This document shows positions 12,170 to 23,550 of a stretch of DNA of 64,000 nucleotides, piece after piece (positions within the stretch are counted from its first letter, which is position 1; every line of letters starts with the position of its first letter). A program made the position numbers and the translations under genes. Source of the stretch: Apodemus sylvaticus (Eukaryota; Chordata; Mammalia; Rodentia; Muridae); assembly GCF_947179515.1 (NCBI RefSeq), contig NC_067473.1, positions 91,767,850 through 91,831,849 of the forward strand, given 5' to 3'. The notes below the pieces were generated by a model, which worked only from the letters and a program-made list of their open reading frames with translations, did no database searches and was not told the DNA's origin.

Positions 12170-12667
12170 TAGGGGTTCTCAACCTGTGGGTTACAATCCC
12201 TTTATGGGTCACCTAAGACCATTGGAAAACACAGATACACTACAATTCATAATAGAAGCAAACTTCCAGCTATGAAATAGCAACAAAAATAAACCATCAA
12301 CCAAAGAGTACACATGGAGTTACCCATGGCTCCAGACACTTCGGCAGCAGAGGATGGTTTTGTTAGACACCAAAGGGAGGAAAGGCCTTTGGTTCTGGAA
12401 AGACTTGATGCCATAGTATAGAGGAATACTAGGATAGGGAAGCAGGGGATGGTTGATTGGGGAAGGGGAGATGGCTTATGGGATTTTTTGAGGGGGGGGG
12501 TTGTGGTGGGAACCAGGAAAGGGGACAACATTTGAAATGTAAATAAAGAATATATCTAATAAAAAAAGAAAATCAATTCAAAAAATAATAATTTTATGTT
12601 TTAAGGTCATCACAGTATTAGGAACTGTATTAAAGGATCACAGCACTCAGAAGGTTGAGAACCACTG
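12170..12667. mobile_element. URR1-like hAT-Charlie DNA transposon, split
   Basis: Terminal inverted repeats GGTTCTCAACC (12174-12184) and GGTTGAGAACC (12653-12663) bound a non-autonomous element of about 220 bp once the L1 insert at 12300-12579 is removed. Interior phrases (AAGACCATTGGAAAACACAG; GGAACTGTATTAAAGG) match the rodent URR1 type I recall. Eight-base flanks CTCTATAG and ATATAGAG are degenerate relatives of the TCTAGA-type hAT target. It is a fossil with no transposase. Confidence 0.8.
12300..12579 (+). mobile_element. L1 3' UTR tail inserted in URR1 (L1-N)
   Basis: Starts within ACCATCAACCAAAGAGTACA and ends with AACATTTGAAATGTAAATAA and an A-rich tail. It carries only the last ~250 bp of an L1 3' UTR. 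Related A-rich words flank it (CAACAAAAATAA and CAAAAAATAA), likely the target duplication. Confidence 0.88.
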
Positions 12668-12675
12668 ATATAGAG

Positions 12676-12835
12676 GGTTCCTCTGGACGCTTTACTATAA
12701 CAGTACATCCCTTCAGGGTGAATGACATTGTCTGGAAGCCACAGTCAATTAACTGAGAATGGCTTTTTTTCTTGCAATACTAGAGCAAAGAAGGAATGTC
12801 TTTAGCTGTCATGTTCTTATAATCCTTAATAATGA

Positions 12836-12872
<37 letters not shown>

Positions 12873-13942
12873 TTGTGAATTAGAGTTTTCTTTAGATGCT
12901 GTTCTTTTTAAATGAAATGATGTGTTTCTAATATCACAAAAAACATTTAAATGTTTCAGGACTCATAAAAGTCTACCAACCCAAATGAAAAAGAGCAAAT
13001 TGCCATTTGCCTTTTTTGTATATGAAATGACTCCCAGCAACAATTAATAGTGAACTGACCTTGGTTCTCTGTAATGTTTATAGATAAGTAAAAACTCAGT
13101 TCTGTTTGGAAAGAAATTATCCCAAGACTACAGTGGTCCCAAAGTCCTGGTGTAACATCAGTCATTCTATCCTTTGCAGTCACACAGAACACATATGTGC
13201 ACATGATTCAGTTTAGATTAGACAGTGGAGCCCAAGATAGGGCTACATCCCTATCTTGAAGATGAATGTGAAGTGCATTCAATGAGGTTTAGTTTCTTAA
13301 AATCTCTTTGCTGTCCTAGAACTGGTGATTTATCACAGCAAAGGAAGAACACTTATTCATTTTTATTTTGGAGATAATATTTTATGAGGAACTATTTATA
13401 ATGGATATACTTTACGTACTAGATGTTTATTTCTTATCACAGAAGGTTTCTTTGTTTTGCAAGAAGAAAATAAAAGCAATTAATGGTTTAAGTGACTTTC
13501 CCACTGTGTCTTATTCCAGATTCTTAGTGGTAAAAGGGAGCCTGCTTTACTGGTTTAGAGAACATACATTTATAATGTAGGTCATGTGACTTACAGGCAT
13601 TGCTGGCTCATTGGGATACAGGAATACCACATCATCTGTCTTTTGGATGAATGAATATTACACAGACACTCCCTTTTCCTGTTAGTCTGGCATGAGTACC
13701 CACACCTGGCTTCCTGAGACTTGGCAAAGGTATCTGTTTCCCTTTTCTTAAGGAGGGTGAACTTTTGGGCCTGCGAGTTCCTGTTCATTGGGAGGATGTG
13801 TTAAATGGATATGCAGCCATAAAGGGGGACAGATGCTTGCTCTCCTGTATTTTCTGATGAAGGAAGCAACTAACTGAAGTAAAGAGGAAACGATTCTTTC
13901 TGAAATTCCAGTCCGTTTCATAATTCTTATATCAGACTCATT
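12676..13942. other. Unique-looking DNA with an (ATT)n array
   Basis: A (TTA)n microsatellite lies at about 12838-12873. No gene or other repeat is recognised. Confidence 0.6.
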
Positions 13943-14939
13943 TTAAAAACTTAATTTATTTATTTACATTCCAGCCATTGCTCCTTCTGGTTCCCCCACC
14001 ACAGTTCTTCATCCTATTCCTCCTCCCCCTTCACTTCAAGAGAGTTCTCCCCCTCCCAAACATCCCCCTTCCTTGGGGGTTCAAATCTCTCAAGGATTAG
14101 GCACATCTTCTCCCACTGAGGCCAGACCAGACAGTCCTCTGCTATTTGTGTGCCAGGGTCTTGGAGCAGCCCATGTATGCTCCTGGTTGGTGGCTCATTC
14201 TCTGGGGGGCTCCCAGTGGTCTGGATTAGTTGAGACTGTTGGTCTTCTTATGGGGTCACCCTCCCCTTCAGCTTCTTCAGTCCTTCCCTAATTCAACCAT
14301 AGGGGTCCCTGACTTCAGTCCAATGCTTGGGTATATCTGCATCTGTTTCAGTCAGTTGTTGGTAGGGCCTCTCAGAAAACAGCTATGCTAGGGTCTTGTC
14401 TGTAAGCACATCATAGTATTGATAATAGTGTCAGGTCTTTGTGCCCCTCACCTCGATAAGATGGATCCCAAGTTGGACTGGTGACTGGATAGCCTTTCTT
14501 TCAGTCTCTTTTCCATTATTGTTCCTGCAGTTCTTTTAGACAGGAACAATTCTGGGTTAGAAATTTTGACTGCAGGTTGGTAACCCCATCCCTCCACTTG
14601 AAGCTCTGTCTATCTACTAGAGGTGGACTTTTTGAGTTCCCTCTCACCACTGTTGGGCATTTTGGCTAAGGTTAACACTATTGACTCCTGAGAGTCTATC
14701 ACTTCCCTGGTTTCTGGTATTTTCAAGAGGGTCTAGCTGCATATTTCCATTAATTTTCCTTTTCCTCTGGGCTTCTTTCCTGTCCTGCCCCATACCTTAT
14801 CCTGTTCCACTTTTCTCATCTGCCTCCCCTCTCTTACCCATGTACATCATTCCCTCTGCCTCCTGTGATTATTTTGTTTCCCTCTTCTAAGTGGAATTGA
14901 AGCATCTTCACTTGGTCCTTCCTTCTTGTTAAACTTCTT

Positions 14940-15099
14940 TTTTTGTTTTTGTTTTTGTTTTTTTGAGTCAGGGTTTCTCTGTGTAGTCCTAGCTGTCCTG
15001 GAACTCACTCTGTAGACCAGGCTGGCCTTGAACTCAGAAATCCGCCTGCCTCTGCCTCCCAAGTGCTGGGATTACAGGCGTGAGCCACCATGCCCGGCT
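14940..15099 (-). mobile_element. B1 SINE inserted in L1-K
   Basis: Well-preserved reverse B1 with T-rich tail at the left, GGGTTTCTCTGTGTAG and the end CACCATGCCCGGC. The 15-bp duplication CTTGTTAAACTTCTT is perfect at 14925-14939 and 15100-15114, showing a fairly young insertion. Confidence 0.97.
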
Positions 15100-15278
15100 C
15101 TTGTTAAACTTCTTAAGGTCTGTGGGTTGTATTCTAGGTATCCTGTACTTTTTGGCTAATATCCACTTATCAGTAAGTATGTATCATGCATGTCCTTTTG
15201 CATATGGGTTACCTCACTCAGGATGATGTTTTCTAGTTCCATCTATTTGCTTGCAAAATTCATGATGTCCTTATTTTT

Positions 15279-15806
15279 TTTATGGTGAAAAAAAGGTATA
15301 TATTTAGAATTAGCCATCTGGACTCAAGTTTAAATGATCTCAACCTTGTTGGCAACATCAAGAGCATCATAATCAGGAGCCAAGTGAACACATGCCTTCT
15401 TCTGTCTGTCAGGCCTTATCAGCATATTGACTTTGGCCACATCAATGTCATAGAGTTTCTTCATAACCTGTTTGATCTGATGCTTGTTGGCCTTGACACC
15501 CACAATGAACACAAGGGTGGTGTTGTCCTTTATCTTCTTCATGGCTGACTTGGAGGTCAGTGGGAGTTTGATGGTAGAATAGTGGTCAAGCTTGTTTCTC
15601 CTGGGTGTGCTCTTTTGAGGATATTTTGGCTGCCTCTGGAGCTGCAGGGTCTTGGGCCGCTGGAAGGTGGGTGATGTTAGGATCTTCTTCTTTTTGTGGC
15701 TGTGGATGCCTTTTAACACTGTCTTCTTAGCTTTCAAGGCCTTCACTTTGGCTTCAGTTTTGGGAGGGGCAGGAGTTTTCTTTTTTGCTTTCGGTGCCAT
15801 CTTTCC
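15279..15806 (-). pseudogene. Rpl23a processed retrocopy with an open 156-codon frame
   Basis: The minus-strand frame (start codon at 15800-15798, TAA at 15332-15330) encodes a 156-residue protein. It opens MAPKAKKKTPAPPK and has SHKKKKI, RRNKLDHY, VFIVGVKANKHQIKQ and DYDALDVANK, the layout of ribosomal protein uL23/RPL23A: a basic N-terminal tail, then the rRNA-binding fold. The length equals the mammalian parent as I recall it. There are no introns. The parental-type 3' UTR (about 15281-15329, with TTCACCATAA on the minus strand) is followed by a short A tail. Perfect 14-bp target copies ATGTCCTTATTTTT lie at 15265-15278 and 15807-15820, inside L1-K. Only a few bases of 5' UTR are kept and no promoter is seen. 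Several residues differ from RPL23A at normally conserved sites (for example NKVEII at the end), so an untranscribed pseudogene whose frame happens to remain open is the likeliest reading. Confidence 0.93.
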
Positions 15807-15993
15807 ATGTCCTTATTTTTAATAGTTGAATAGTATCGCATCATGTAGAGGAACCACATTTTTTGTATCCATTCTTCTGTTGAGGAACATCTGGGTTGTT
15901 TCCAGGTTCAGGCTATTACAAATAAGGCTGCTGTGAACACAGTGGAGCATGTGTCCTTGTGGTATAGTGGGACATCTTTTGGGTATATGCTAG

Positions 15994-16870
15994 GAACAAC
16001 ATACAATGACAGGGACTGCCTGCAGAAGGCTGGGATGGAGACATCTAAGAAGCCTGAGGTAGCTCCTTGTAGAAAAGGATGGCATCTGGGACTTTGAGAA
16101 GCAGGAGACACATTCCTCCAGGGGACCTTCCATCTGAAATAAGGGACTGTCTGCAATATGCCTGGATGGAGACATCTTGGTAGCATGCAGCAGCTCTTTG
16201 TAAAAAATAGTTGTTCCCATTTCTCCTAACCGTAGCCCTGGACAATGGCTGTATAGAGTTCATTTGTGCATGCCTGCTTTTCAGTTGGCCTGGTGTGCAC
16301 AATTATTATATTATATCTAACTTTCTTAGTTCTTTCTCCTTCAGCTCTGGTGAATTCTGTAAGACCAGATTTTACCTGACGTAATGATTCTTAAACAATT
16401 AAAAATTGAGGCATGGGGCACAGCACAGCATAGTCCAAATGGCCCAGGTGCATGCTGTGTGTTCTCATCCTAGAAACAATGCAATAACTGCACAATGGTA
16501 GTTCAAGATTAATGCTAGACTTGCAAAGAAAGTTTGAAGAAATTATTAGAAAATGAAATAGAGCCAACATTGGGACCCCAAAAAAGAAAAAAAAACTATT
16601 GAAGTTATGAAATAATTTGTACAACATTTGAGAGTGGTTCCTGGATAAGAAGTATAGAGTATATAAAATTTTATATTAGCAAAATTAAGTTAAAACTTTG
16701 GAACTCTTGAAGAGGAAAGCTAGGGGTAACTACTGAGTTAAGGGTTAACTTGATTCTTTCTGGCCACTGCCTGGCAGCTTTGCCCGTGTCATTTATCATT
16801 AGAGCTTCACAAGAAAATGCAAGTAGCTGGCCTCGGAGCTCTGAGCTCTGAAGTATAATAAGTTAAAGTT
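15994..16870. other. Unclassified DNA with a 131-bp-spaced internal repeat
   Basis: Related ~65-bp stretches begin at 16012 (GGGACTGCCTGCAGAAGG) and 16143 (GGGACTGTCTGCAATATG), sharing GGATGGAGACATCT. The rest up to 16870 shows nothing recognisable. An LTR fragment is possible but unproven. Confidence 0.55.
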
Positions 16871-16928
16871 AAAGTTTAAATAATGAGAGGGCTGGAGAGA
16901 TGGCTCAGCTGTTAAGAGCACTTAATTG

Positions 16929-18294
16929 AGCAGCAGCAGCGGCTGGTCCAGAGGAAGGGCCATCAGCAGTAGAACCAAGTGGACAGGATCCAGGCAGACC
17001 CTGCGCCCACGACCATTGGCCATTGCTGGCCAGCCAGGCTGCGAGCAGCGGAGGATTTACGGCGCCTTTCACCACACAGAAGCCACACCAGAACTCTGCC
17101 TCCTGCCAGTCAGATACGAGGCCTCCATATTGGTTCTTGGTCGCCAGAGAAATCAGACTGAGGTACGCAAATATAACCCGAGACCAACATCGCGGGGGTC
17201 TAAGCCCGACGGGCAGACGGGCATTGGCCTGCACCCAGGCCCTGGGCTGATGGGGGGGGGGGGCCACCAGGGTGCAAACACGGCCAGGAGGTTCCCCCCC
17301 CCCCCCCCCCCCCCCCCGGCTAACAGGCATAGCCCGAGCCGGACATAGCAGGGGTCTCAGACGGTCAGGCCCTGGACTGCCCCCAGGTCCTGGGTTGCTC
17401 GGTGGGCCATCTGTGTGCCGACCCAGCCAGGAGCTTGTTTGCCCGGGCCGGCGTGCACCACCGCCATTTTGCCTATGGGAAGCCAGAGGGACCCAGGAGA
17501 CCAAACCAAACCAGCTAACAGGCATAGCCTGAGGCGGACATAGCAGGGGTCTCAGACGGTCAGGCCCTGGACTGCCCCCAGGCCCTGGGCTACTCGGTGG
17601 GCCACCTGTGTGCCGACCCGGCCAGGAGGTGGTTTATCCGGGCCCGTTTGCACACCACCGCCATTTTGCCTTTCACAGGAAGCCAGAGAGACCTAGCAGG
17701 CAAAACCAAACCAGCTAACAGGCATAGCCTGAGGCGGACATAGCAGGGGTCTCAGACGGTCAGGCCCTGGACTGCCCCCAGGCCCTGGGCTGCTCGGTGG
17801 GCCATCTGTGTGCTGACCCGGCCAGGAGGTTGTTAGCCCAGCAAACTCTCCCAGCACTCTCAGGGAGCGCGCACACGCCACCATCCTAGCCACCTGACAA
17901 ACCCAATTAACACTCACAGCTGAGGGGAACTTTGCTCAGACATTGGCCTGCCAGGCTTTTGCCTAGACTCAGGGCCTGAGCAGCTAGGCTAGCCTTGTGT
18001 GCACCAACCCGGTTGGGAGGTCCGCTGCCCAGCAGAGAGATCAGCACGCAGAAAAGGTTCCTACTGCATACAGCCTCAGCACTCCCTGAAGGAGCAAACG
18101 GGCACCTTCTGGCTCACAGACACAATCTGGGGCAAAGAACACCAGGGCTGCAAGGGCACCCAAGAGGAGGAAAGCACATTAGCAATCTGCAACAGGGGAA
18201 ACCCTGCCCTCCAGTGGTGCAGAAATAGCCCTAGAGCCTCTCAGGAGGCTGAAACACCAGCCAGAGACATGACCAATTAGCTCCAGAGAACAAG
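16929..18294 (+). promoter_or_regulatory. L1-A 5' UTR with ~197-bp monomers
   Basis: GC-rich leader and presumed pol II promoter of L1-A. Tandem units starting with CTAACAGGCATAGCC begin at 17320, 17515 and 17715 (periods 195 and 200), after a more diverged GC-rich unit. GCC(G/A)CCATTTTGCC-type motifs (17461-17474 and 17658-17671) resemble YY1 sites. A 12-base G run (17252-17263) and a 24-base C run (17294-17317) interrupt the first unit. Monomeric promoters are known for mouse L1, but these units differ from the A, Tf or Gf monomers as I recall them. Promoter activity is inferred, not shown. Confidence 0.85.
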
Positions 18295-19524
18295 ATGGCA
18301 AAGGGCAAACGCAGGAATGCTACTAACAGAAATCTAGGCAATATGGCAGCATCTGAACCAAACTCTCCAACATCAGCAAGTCCTGGTTATGCCAACACAC
18401 CAGAGAAACAAGATTTGGATTTAAAATCACTGTTCATGATGCTGCTAGAAGAACACAAAAAGGACATGAATGAATCTCTTAAAGAAATGCAGAGGAACAT
18501 GAATAAGCTAGAAACCCATATAATGGAAACACAAAAAACACTTAAAGAAATGCAGGAGAATAAGGCCCAAGAGACAGAAGCCAATAAAGAAGAAAGGCAA
18601 AAAAAAAAAAAAACTTAAAGAAATGCAGGAGAACTTGAGTCAACAGGCAGAAGTCATGAAAGAGGAAACACAAAAATCTCTTAAAGAATTACAGGAAAAC
18701 ACAGACAAAAAAATGATGGAACTGAGCGAAACCATCCTGGACCTAAAAACAGAAGTAGAAACAACTAAGAAATCACAAAGGGAGACAACTTTGGAGATAG
18801 AAAACCTTGAGAAGAAATCAGGGGCCATAGATGCAAATATAAACAACAGAATACAAGAGATGGAAGAAAGAATCTCAGATGCCGAAGATACCATAGAAAC
18901 CATTGACTCAACTGTTAAAAAAATACAAAATGCAAAAAGCTTGTATCCCAGAACATCCAGGAAATCCAGGATACAATGAGAAGACCAAACCTAAGGATTA
19001 TAGGTATAGATGAGAGTGAAGATTTACAACAGAAAGGGCCAGCAAATATCGTCAACAAAATTATGGAAGAAAACTTTCCTAACTTAAAGAGAGAGATGCC
19101 TATGAATATACAAGAAGCCTACAGAACTCCAAACAGACTGGACCTGAGCAGAAATACCTCCCGTCACATAATAATCAAAACCCCAAATGCACTAAACAAA
19201 GAAAGAATATTAAAGGCAGTAAGAGAGAAAGGCCAAGTAACATATAAAGGAAGACCTATCAGAATCACACCAGACTTCTCACCAGAGACCATGAAAGCTA
19301 GAAGATCCTGGGCAGATCTCATGTAGACTCTAAGAGAACACAAATGTCAGCCAAGACTACTATACCCAGCAAAACTCTCATTCACCATAGATGGAGAAAC
19401 CAAGATATTCCATGACAAAACCAAATTTACACAATATCTTTCCACAAACCCAGCTCTACAAAGAATAATAGGAGGAAAACTCCAATACAAGGAGGGAAAC
19501 TACACCCTGGAAAAAGCAAGATAG
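18295..19524 (+). pseudogene. L1-A ORF1, broken
   Basis: Homologue of the L1 ORF1 nucleic-acid chaperone (trimeric coiled coil, RRM-like domain, C-terminal domain). The start ATGGCAAAGGGCAAACG matches L1-C ORF1. Compared with L1-C: an A run at 18599-18613 is 4 bases longer, giving a frameshift; a 1-base loss near 18920-18930 returns the original frame; and a nonsense TAG stands at 19324-19326, where L1-C reads AAG. The RRM part (RIIGIDESEDL to TPDFSPETMKARR) stays readable in segments. It is not functional. Confidence 0.95.
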
Positions 19525-19664
19525 TTACTTTCCTTCATCAAACCCAAAAGAAGATAACCACTCAAATATAAAAAGAACATCAAAAATGACAGGAAGTAAT
19601 AATCACTATTCCCTAATATCTCTTAACATCAATGGTCTCAATTCCCCAATAAAAAGACATAGAC

Positions 19665-20709
19665 TGAGTTCCGGCGGCGGCGGCGGCGGCGGCAGTGCAG
19701 CAGTGCTGGTCCAGCTGAAGGGCCATCAGCAGTGGAACCAAGGCGACACAGGGTCCAGTTAGGCCCTGCGCCCACGACCACTGACCTTCGCTGACCAGCC
19801 GGGCGGCAAGTAGCTGCAGTTGTGCGGCGCCTTTCCTGCACGGAAGCCACTTCAGAACTCGGCCTCCCACCAGTCAGTAGAGGTGCATCCATCTTGGCTT
19901 CGGACTCCAGGGATTGGACAGACTGAGGTACACAAACATAATCAGAGGCCAACACCGCGGTGGTCTGAGCCCGACGGGCGTTGGCCTGCACCCAGGCCCT
20001 GAGCTGGTCGGGGGGCCATCGGGGTGCCAACCCAGCCAGGAGGTTTTTTGCCCGGGCCTGCGCACGCGCCGCCATTTTGCCTGCAGGACGACAGAGAGCT
20101 CTGGTGGGCAGAGCCGTAACAGGCATAGCCTGAGGCTAACAAAGCGGGGGTCTAGGCCCCAAAAGGCACAGGACTGACCCCGAGAACTGGGCGGCTTGGT
20201 GGGTCATCTGTGAGTCAACCCGCCCAGGAGGTTGTTAGCACAGCAGACTCTCCCAGCGCTTTCAGGGAGCACGGACACGCACGCCGGCCATCCAGGTCAC
20301 CTGGCTGACCCAATTAACAGTCATAGCCCTAGGGGAACTTTGCTCAGACCTTGGCCTCCCAGGGTTTTGCCTGGACTCAGGGACTGGGCGGCCAGGCTAA
20401 CCTTGTGTGCGCCAGCCTGGTTGGAGGATCGGGTGCCCAGCGGAGTGAGCGGAACACAGGGGAAGTCACAGCAGCATACACCGTTGGCACTCCCTGGGGG
20501 TGCACACGGGCTCCATCTGGTCCACAGACACAATCTGGGGCAAGGCCTCAGGCGGAAGCCCTCAGCTCAACTCTCTCCGCTTCTGGATCCAGATCAGCCT
20601 GGGCGGCCGCACCACATCTCCAAGTCCTGCAAGAGGCTAGCTGGGCTTCCGGGCGGCCAGCTGGGAGAAGTCAGTGTGCTCCAGTGAATCCAGCGGGCCC
20701 CAGTGGGAG
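19665..20709 (+). promoter_or_regulatory. L1-B 5' UTR, divergent type
   Basis: Begins with a (GGC)n run (about 19672-19693) and is GC-rich. It aligns by eye with the L1-A leader (CACAGACACAATCTGGGGCA is shared) but has only one copy of the monomer-like unit and a different 3' part (about 20545-20709). A strong YY1-like GCCGCCATTTTGCC lies at 20068-20081. The high GC content contrasts with the surrounding AT-rich DNA. Confidence 0.8.
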
Positions 20710-20710
20710 C

Positions 20711-23550
20711 TATTTCACCCAGGAGGAGTAGAAGGCAGGAAATCATCAAACTCAGGGCCGAAATCAACCAAGTAGAAACAAAGAGAACCATACAAAAAAA
20801 TCAACAAAACCAGGAGCTGGTACTTTGAGAAAATCAACAAGATAGATAAACCCTTAGCCAGACTGACCAAAGGGCACAGAGAAAGTATCCAAATTAACAA
20901 ACTTAGAAATGAAAAGGGAGATATAACAACGGAAACTGAGGAAATCCAAAAAATCATCAGATCCTACTACAAGAGCCTGTACTCAACACAACTGGAGAAT
21001 CTGGAGGAAATGGACAATTTCCTTGACAGATACCAAATACCAAAATTGAATCAGGACCAAATAGATCATCTAAACAGTCCCATAACGCCTAAAGAAATAG
21101 AAGGAGTCATAGAAAGTCTTCCAACCAAAAAAAGCACAGGACCAGATGGCTTCAGTGCAGAATTCTACCAGACCTTCAAAGAAGAGTTAACACCAATACT
21201 CTTCAAACTATTCCACAAAATAGAAACAGAAGGAACACTACCCAATTCCTTCTACGAAGCCACAATTACGCTGATACCAAAGCCACAGAAAGATCCAACA
21301 AAGAAAGAGAACTTCCGACCAATTTCCCTTATGAACATCGATGCAAAAATACTCAATAAAATTCTTGCCAACCGAATCCAAGAACACATCAAAACGATCA
21401 TCCACCATGATCAAGTAGGCTTTATCCCGGGAATGCAGGGTTGGTTCAATATACGGAAATCCATCAATACAATCCACTACATAAACAAACTCAAAGAACA
21501 AAACCACATGGTCATTTCATTGGATGCTGAAAAAGCATTTGACAAAATTCAGCATCCTTTCATGCTTAAAGTCTTGGAGAGAACAGGAATTCAAGGCCCA
21601 TACCTAAACATAGTTAAAGCAATATACAGCAAACCGGTAGACAGCATCAAACTAAATGGAGAGAAACTTGAAGCAATCCCACTGAAATCAGGGACCAGAC
21701 AAGGCTGCCCCCTTTCTCCTTATCTTTTCAATATTGTACTTGAGGTACTAGCTCGGGCAATTGTACAACATAAGGAGGTCAAAGGGATACAAATTGGAAA
21801 GGAAGAAGTCAAACTATCATTATTTGCAGACGACATGATAGTCTACCTAAGTGACCCAAAAAACTCCACTAGAGAGCTCCTACAGCTGATAAACAACTTC
21901 AGCAAAGTGGCAGGTTATAAAATCAACTCAAGCAAATCAGTGGCCTTCCTATACTCAAAGGATAAGCAGGCTGAGAAAGAAATTAGGGAAATGACCCCCT
22001 TCACAATAGCCACAAACAGTATAAAGTATCTTGGGGTGACTCTTACCAAACATGTGAAAGATCTGTATGACAAGAACTTCAAGACTCTGAAGAAGGAAAT
22101 GGAAGAAGACCTCAAAAAATGGGAAAACCTCCCATGCTCATGGATCGGTAGAAACTATATAGTTAAAATGGCCATTTTGCCAAAAGCAATCTACAGATTC
22201 AATGCAATACCCATCAAAATCCCAACTCAATTCTTCACAGAGTTAGAAAGAGCAATTATGAAATTCATCTGGAACAACAAAAAACCCAGGATAGCTAAAA
22301 CTATTCTCAGCAACAAAAGAAAATCTGGGGGAATCAGTATCCCTGACCTCAAGCAATACTACAGAGCAATAGTGTTAAAAACTGCATGGTATTGGTACAG
22401 TGACAGGCAGGCAGATCAATGGAACAGGATTGAAGATCCGGAAATGAACCCACACACCTATGGCCACTTGATCCTGGACAAAGAGGCTGAAAACATCCAA
22501 TGGAAAAAAGATAGCCTTTTCAACAAATGGTGCTGGTTCAACTGGAGGTCAACATGCAGAAGAATGGGAATTGATCCATCCTTGTCTCCTTGTACTAAGC
22601 TCAACTCCAAATGGATCAAAGACCTCCACATAAAGCCAGGCACTCTGAAGCTAATAGAAAAGAAACTGGGGAAGACCCTTGAGGACATCGGTACAGGGAG
22701 AAAGTTTATGAACAGAACACCAATAGCGTATGCTCTAAGAGCAAGAATTGACAAATGGGACCTCATAAGGTTACAAAGTTTCTGTAAAGCAAAGGACACC
22801 ATGAAGAGGACAGATCGGCAACCAACAAATTGGGAAAAGATCTTCACCAATCCTACATCAGATAGAGGGCTAATATCCAATATATGTAAAGAACTTAAGA
22901 AGTTAGACTCCAGAAAACCGAACAACCCTATTAAAAAATGGGGTACAGAGTTAAACAAAGAATTCTCACCTGAAGAACTTCGGATGGCAGAGAAGCATCT
23001 TAAAAAATGCTCAACTTCATTAGTCATTAGGGAAATGCAAATCAAAACAACCCTGAGATTTCACCTTACACCAGTCAGAATGGCTAAGATTAAAAATTCA
23101 GGAGACAGCAGGTGTTGGAGAGGATGTGGAGAAAGAGGAACACTCCTCCCCTGCTGGTGGGGTTGCAAATTGGTACAACCACTCTGGAAATCAGTCTGGC
23201 GGTTCCTCCGAAAACTGGGCACCTCACTTCCAGAAGATCCTGCTATACCACTCCTGGGCATATACCCAGAGGATTCCCCACCATGTAATAAGGATACATG
23301 CTCTACTACGTTCATAGCAGCCATATTTATAATTGCCAGATGCTGGAAAAAACCCAGGTATCCCTCAGCAGAAGAGTGGATGCAAAAAATGTGGTATATC
23401 TACACAATGGAGTACTATTCAGCCATTAGAAACAATGAATTCATGAAATTCTTAGGCAAGTGGATGGAGCTAGAGAACATCATACTAAGTGAGGTAACCC
23501 AGACTCAAAAGGTGAATCATGGTATGCACTCACTAATAAGTGGTTATTAA
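20711..23550 (+). pseudogene. L1-B ORF2 fragment with a long open frame
   Basis: From MDNFLDRYQIPKLNQ at 21010 the frame is open for 846 codons to the TAA at 23548-23550. It carries the reverse-transcriptase domain, with SLDAEKAFD, SGTRQGCPLSPYLF and FADD (residues about 272-275 of this frame), and the C-terminal region. Upstream, an extra A in the run at about 20796-20803 puts 20711-20800 out of frame. The endonuclease domain is absent through the internal deletion. In the CCHC-like motif the histidine seen in L1-A and L1-C is proline here (TLLPCWWGC). The fragment is probably not translated from a normal start and is unlikely to be active alone. Confidence 0.93.

Larger units (their letters stand above)
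13943..15993 (-). mobile_element. L1 3' half, minus strand (L1-K), host of two insertions
   Basis: A minus-strand L1 whose 3' UTR runs from about 13943 to 15130 and whose ORF2 end runs to about 15990. It is interrupted by a B1 (14940-15099) and by an Rpl23a retrocopy (15279-15806), both with exact duplications. Removing them restores continuous L1 sequence order. It is 5'-truncated at about 15990, within the GIYPE-coding stretch near the ORF2 C-terminus. Confidence 0.9.

Noticed and set aside
16926..18300. GC-rich block that could be a CpG island of a host gene
   Set aside because: It begins exactly at the L1-A target duplication and continues into L1 ORF1, so it is the L1 5' UTR. The same holds for 19665-20709 and 44336-45751.
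21010..23550. 846-codon frame as a possible domesticated host reverse-transcriptase gene
   Set aside because: It lies in a typical L1 with A tail and target duplication, with the same sequence in L1-A and L1-C. Nothing indicates selection for host use.
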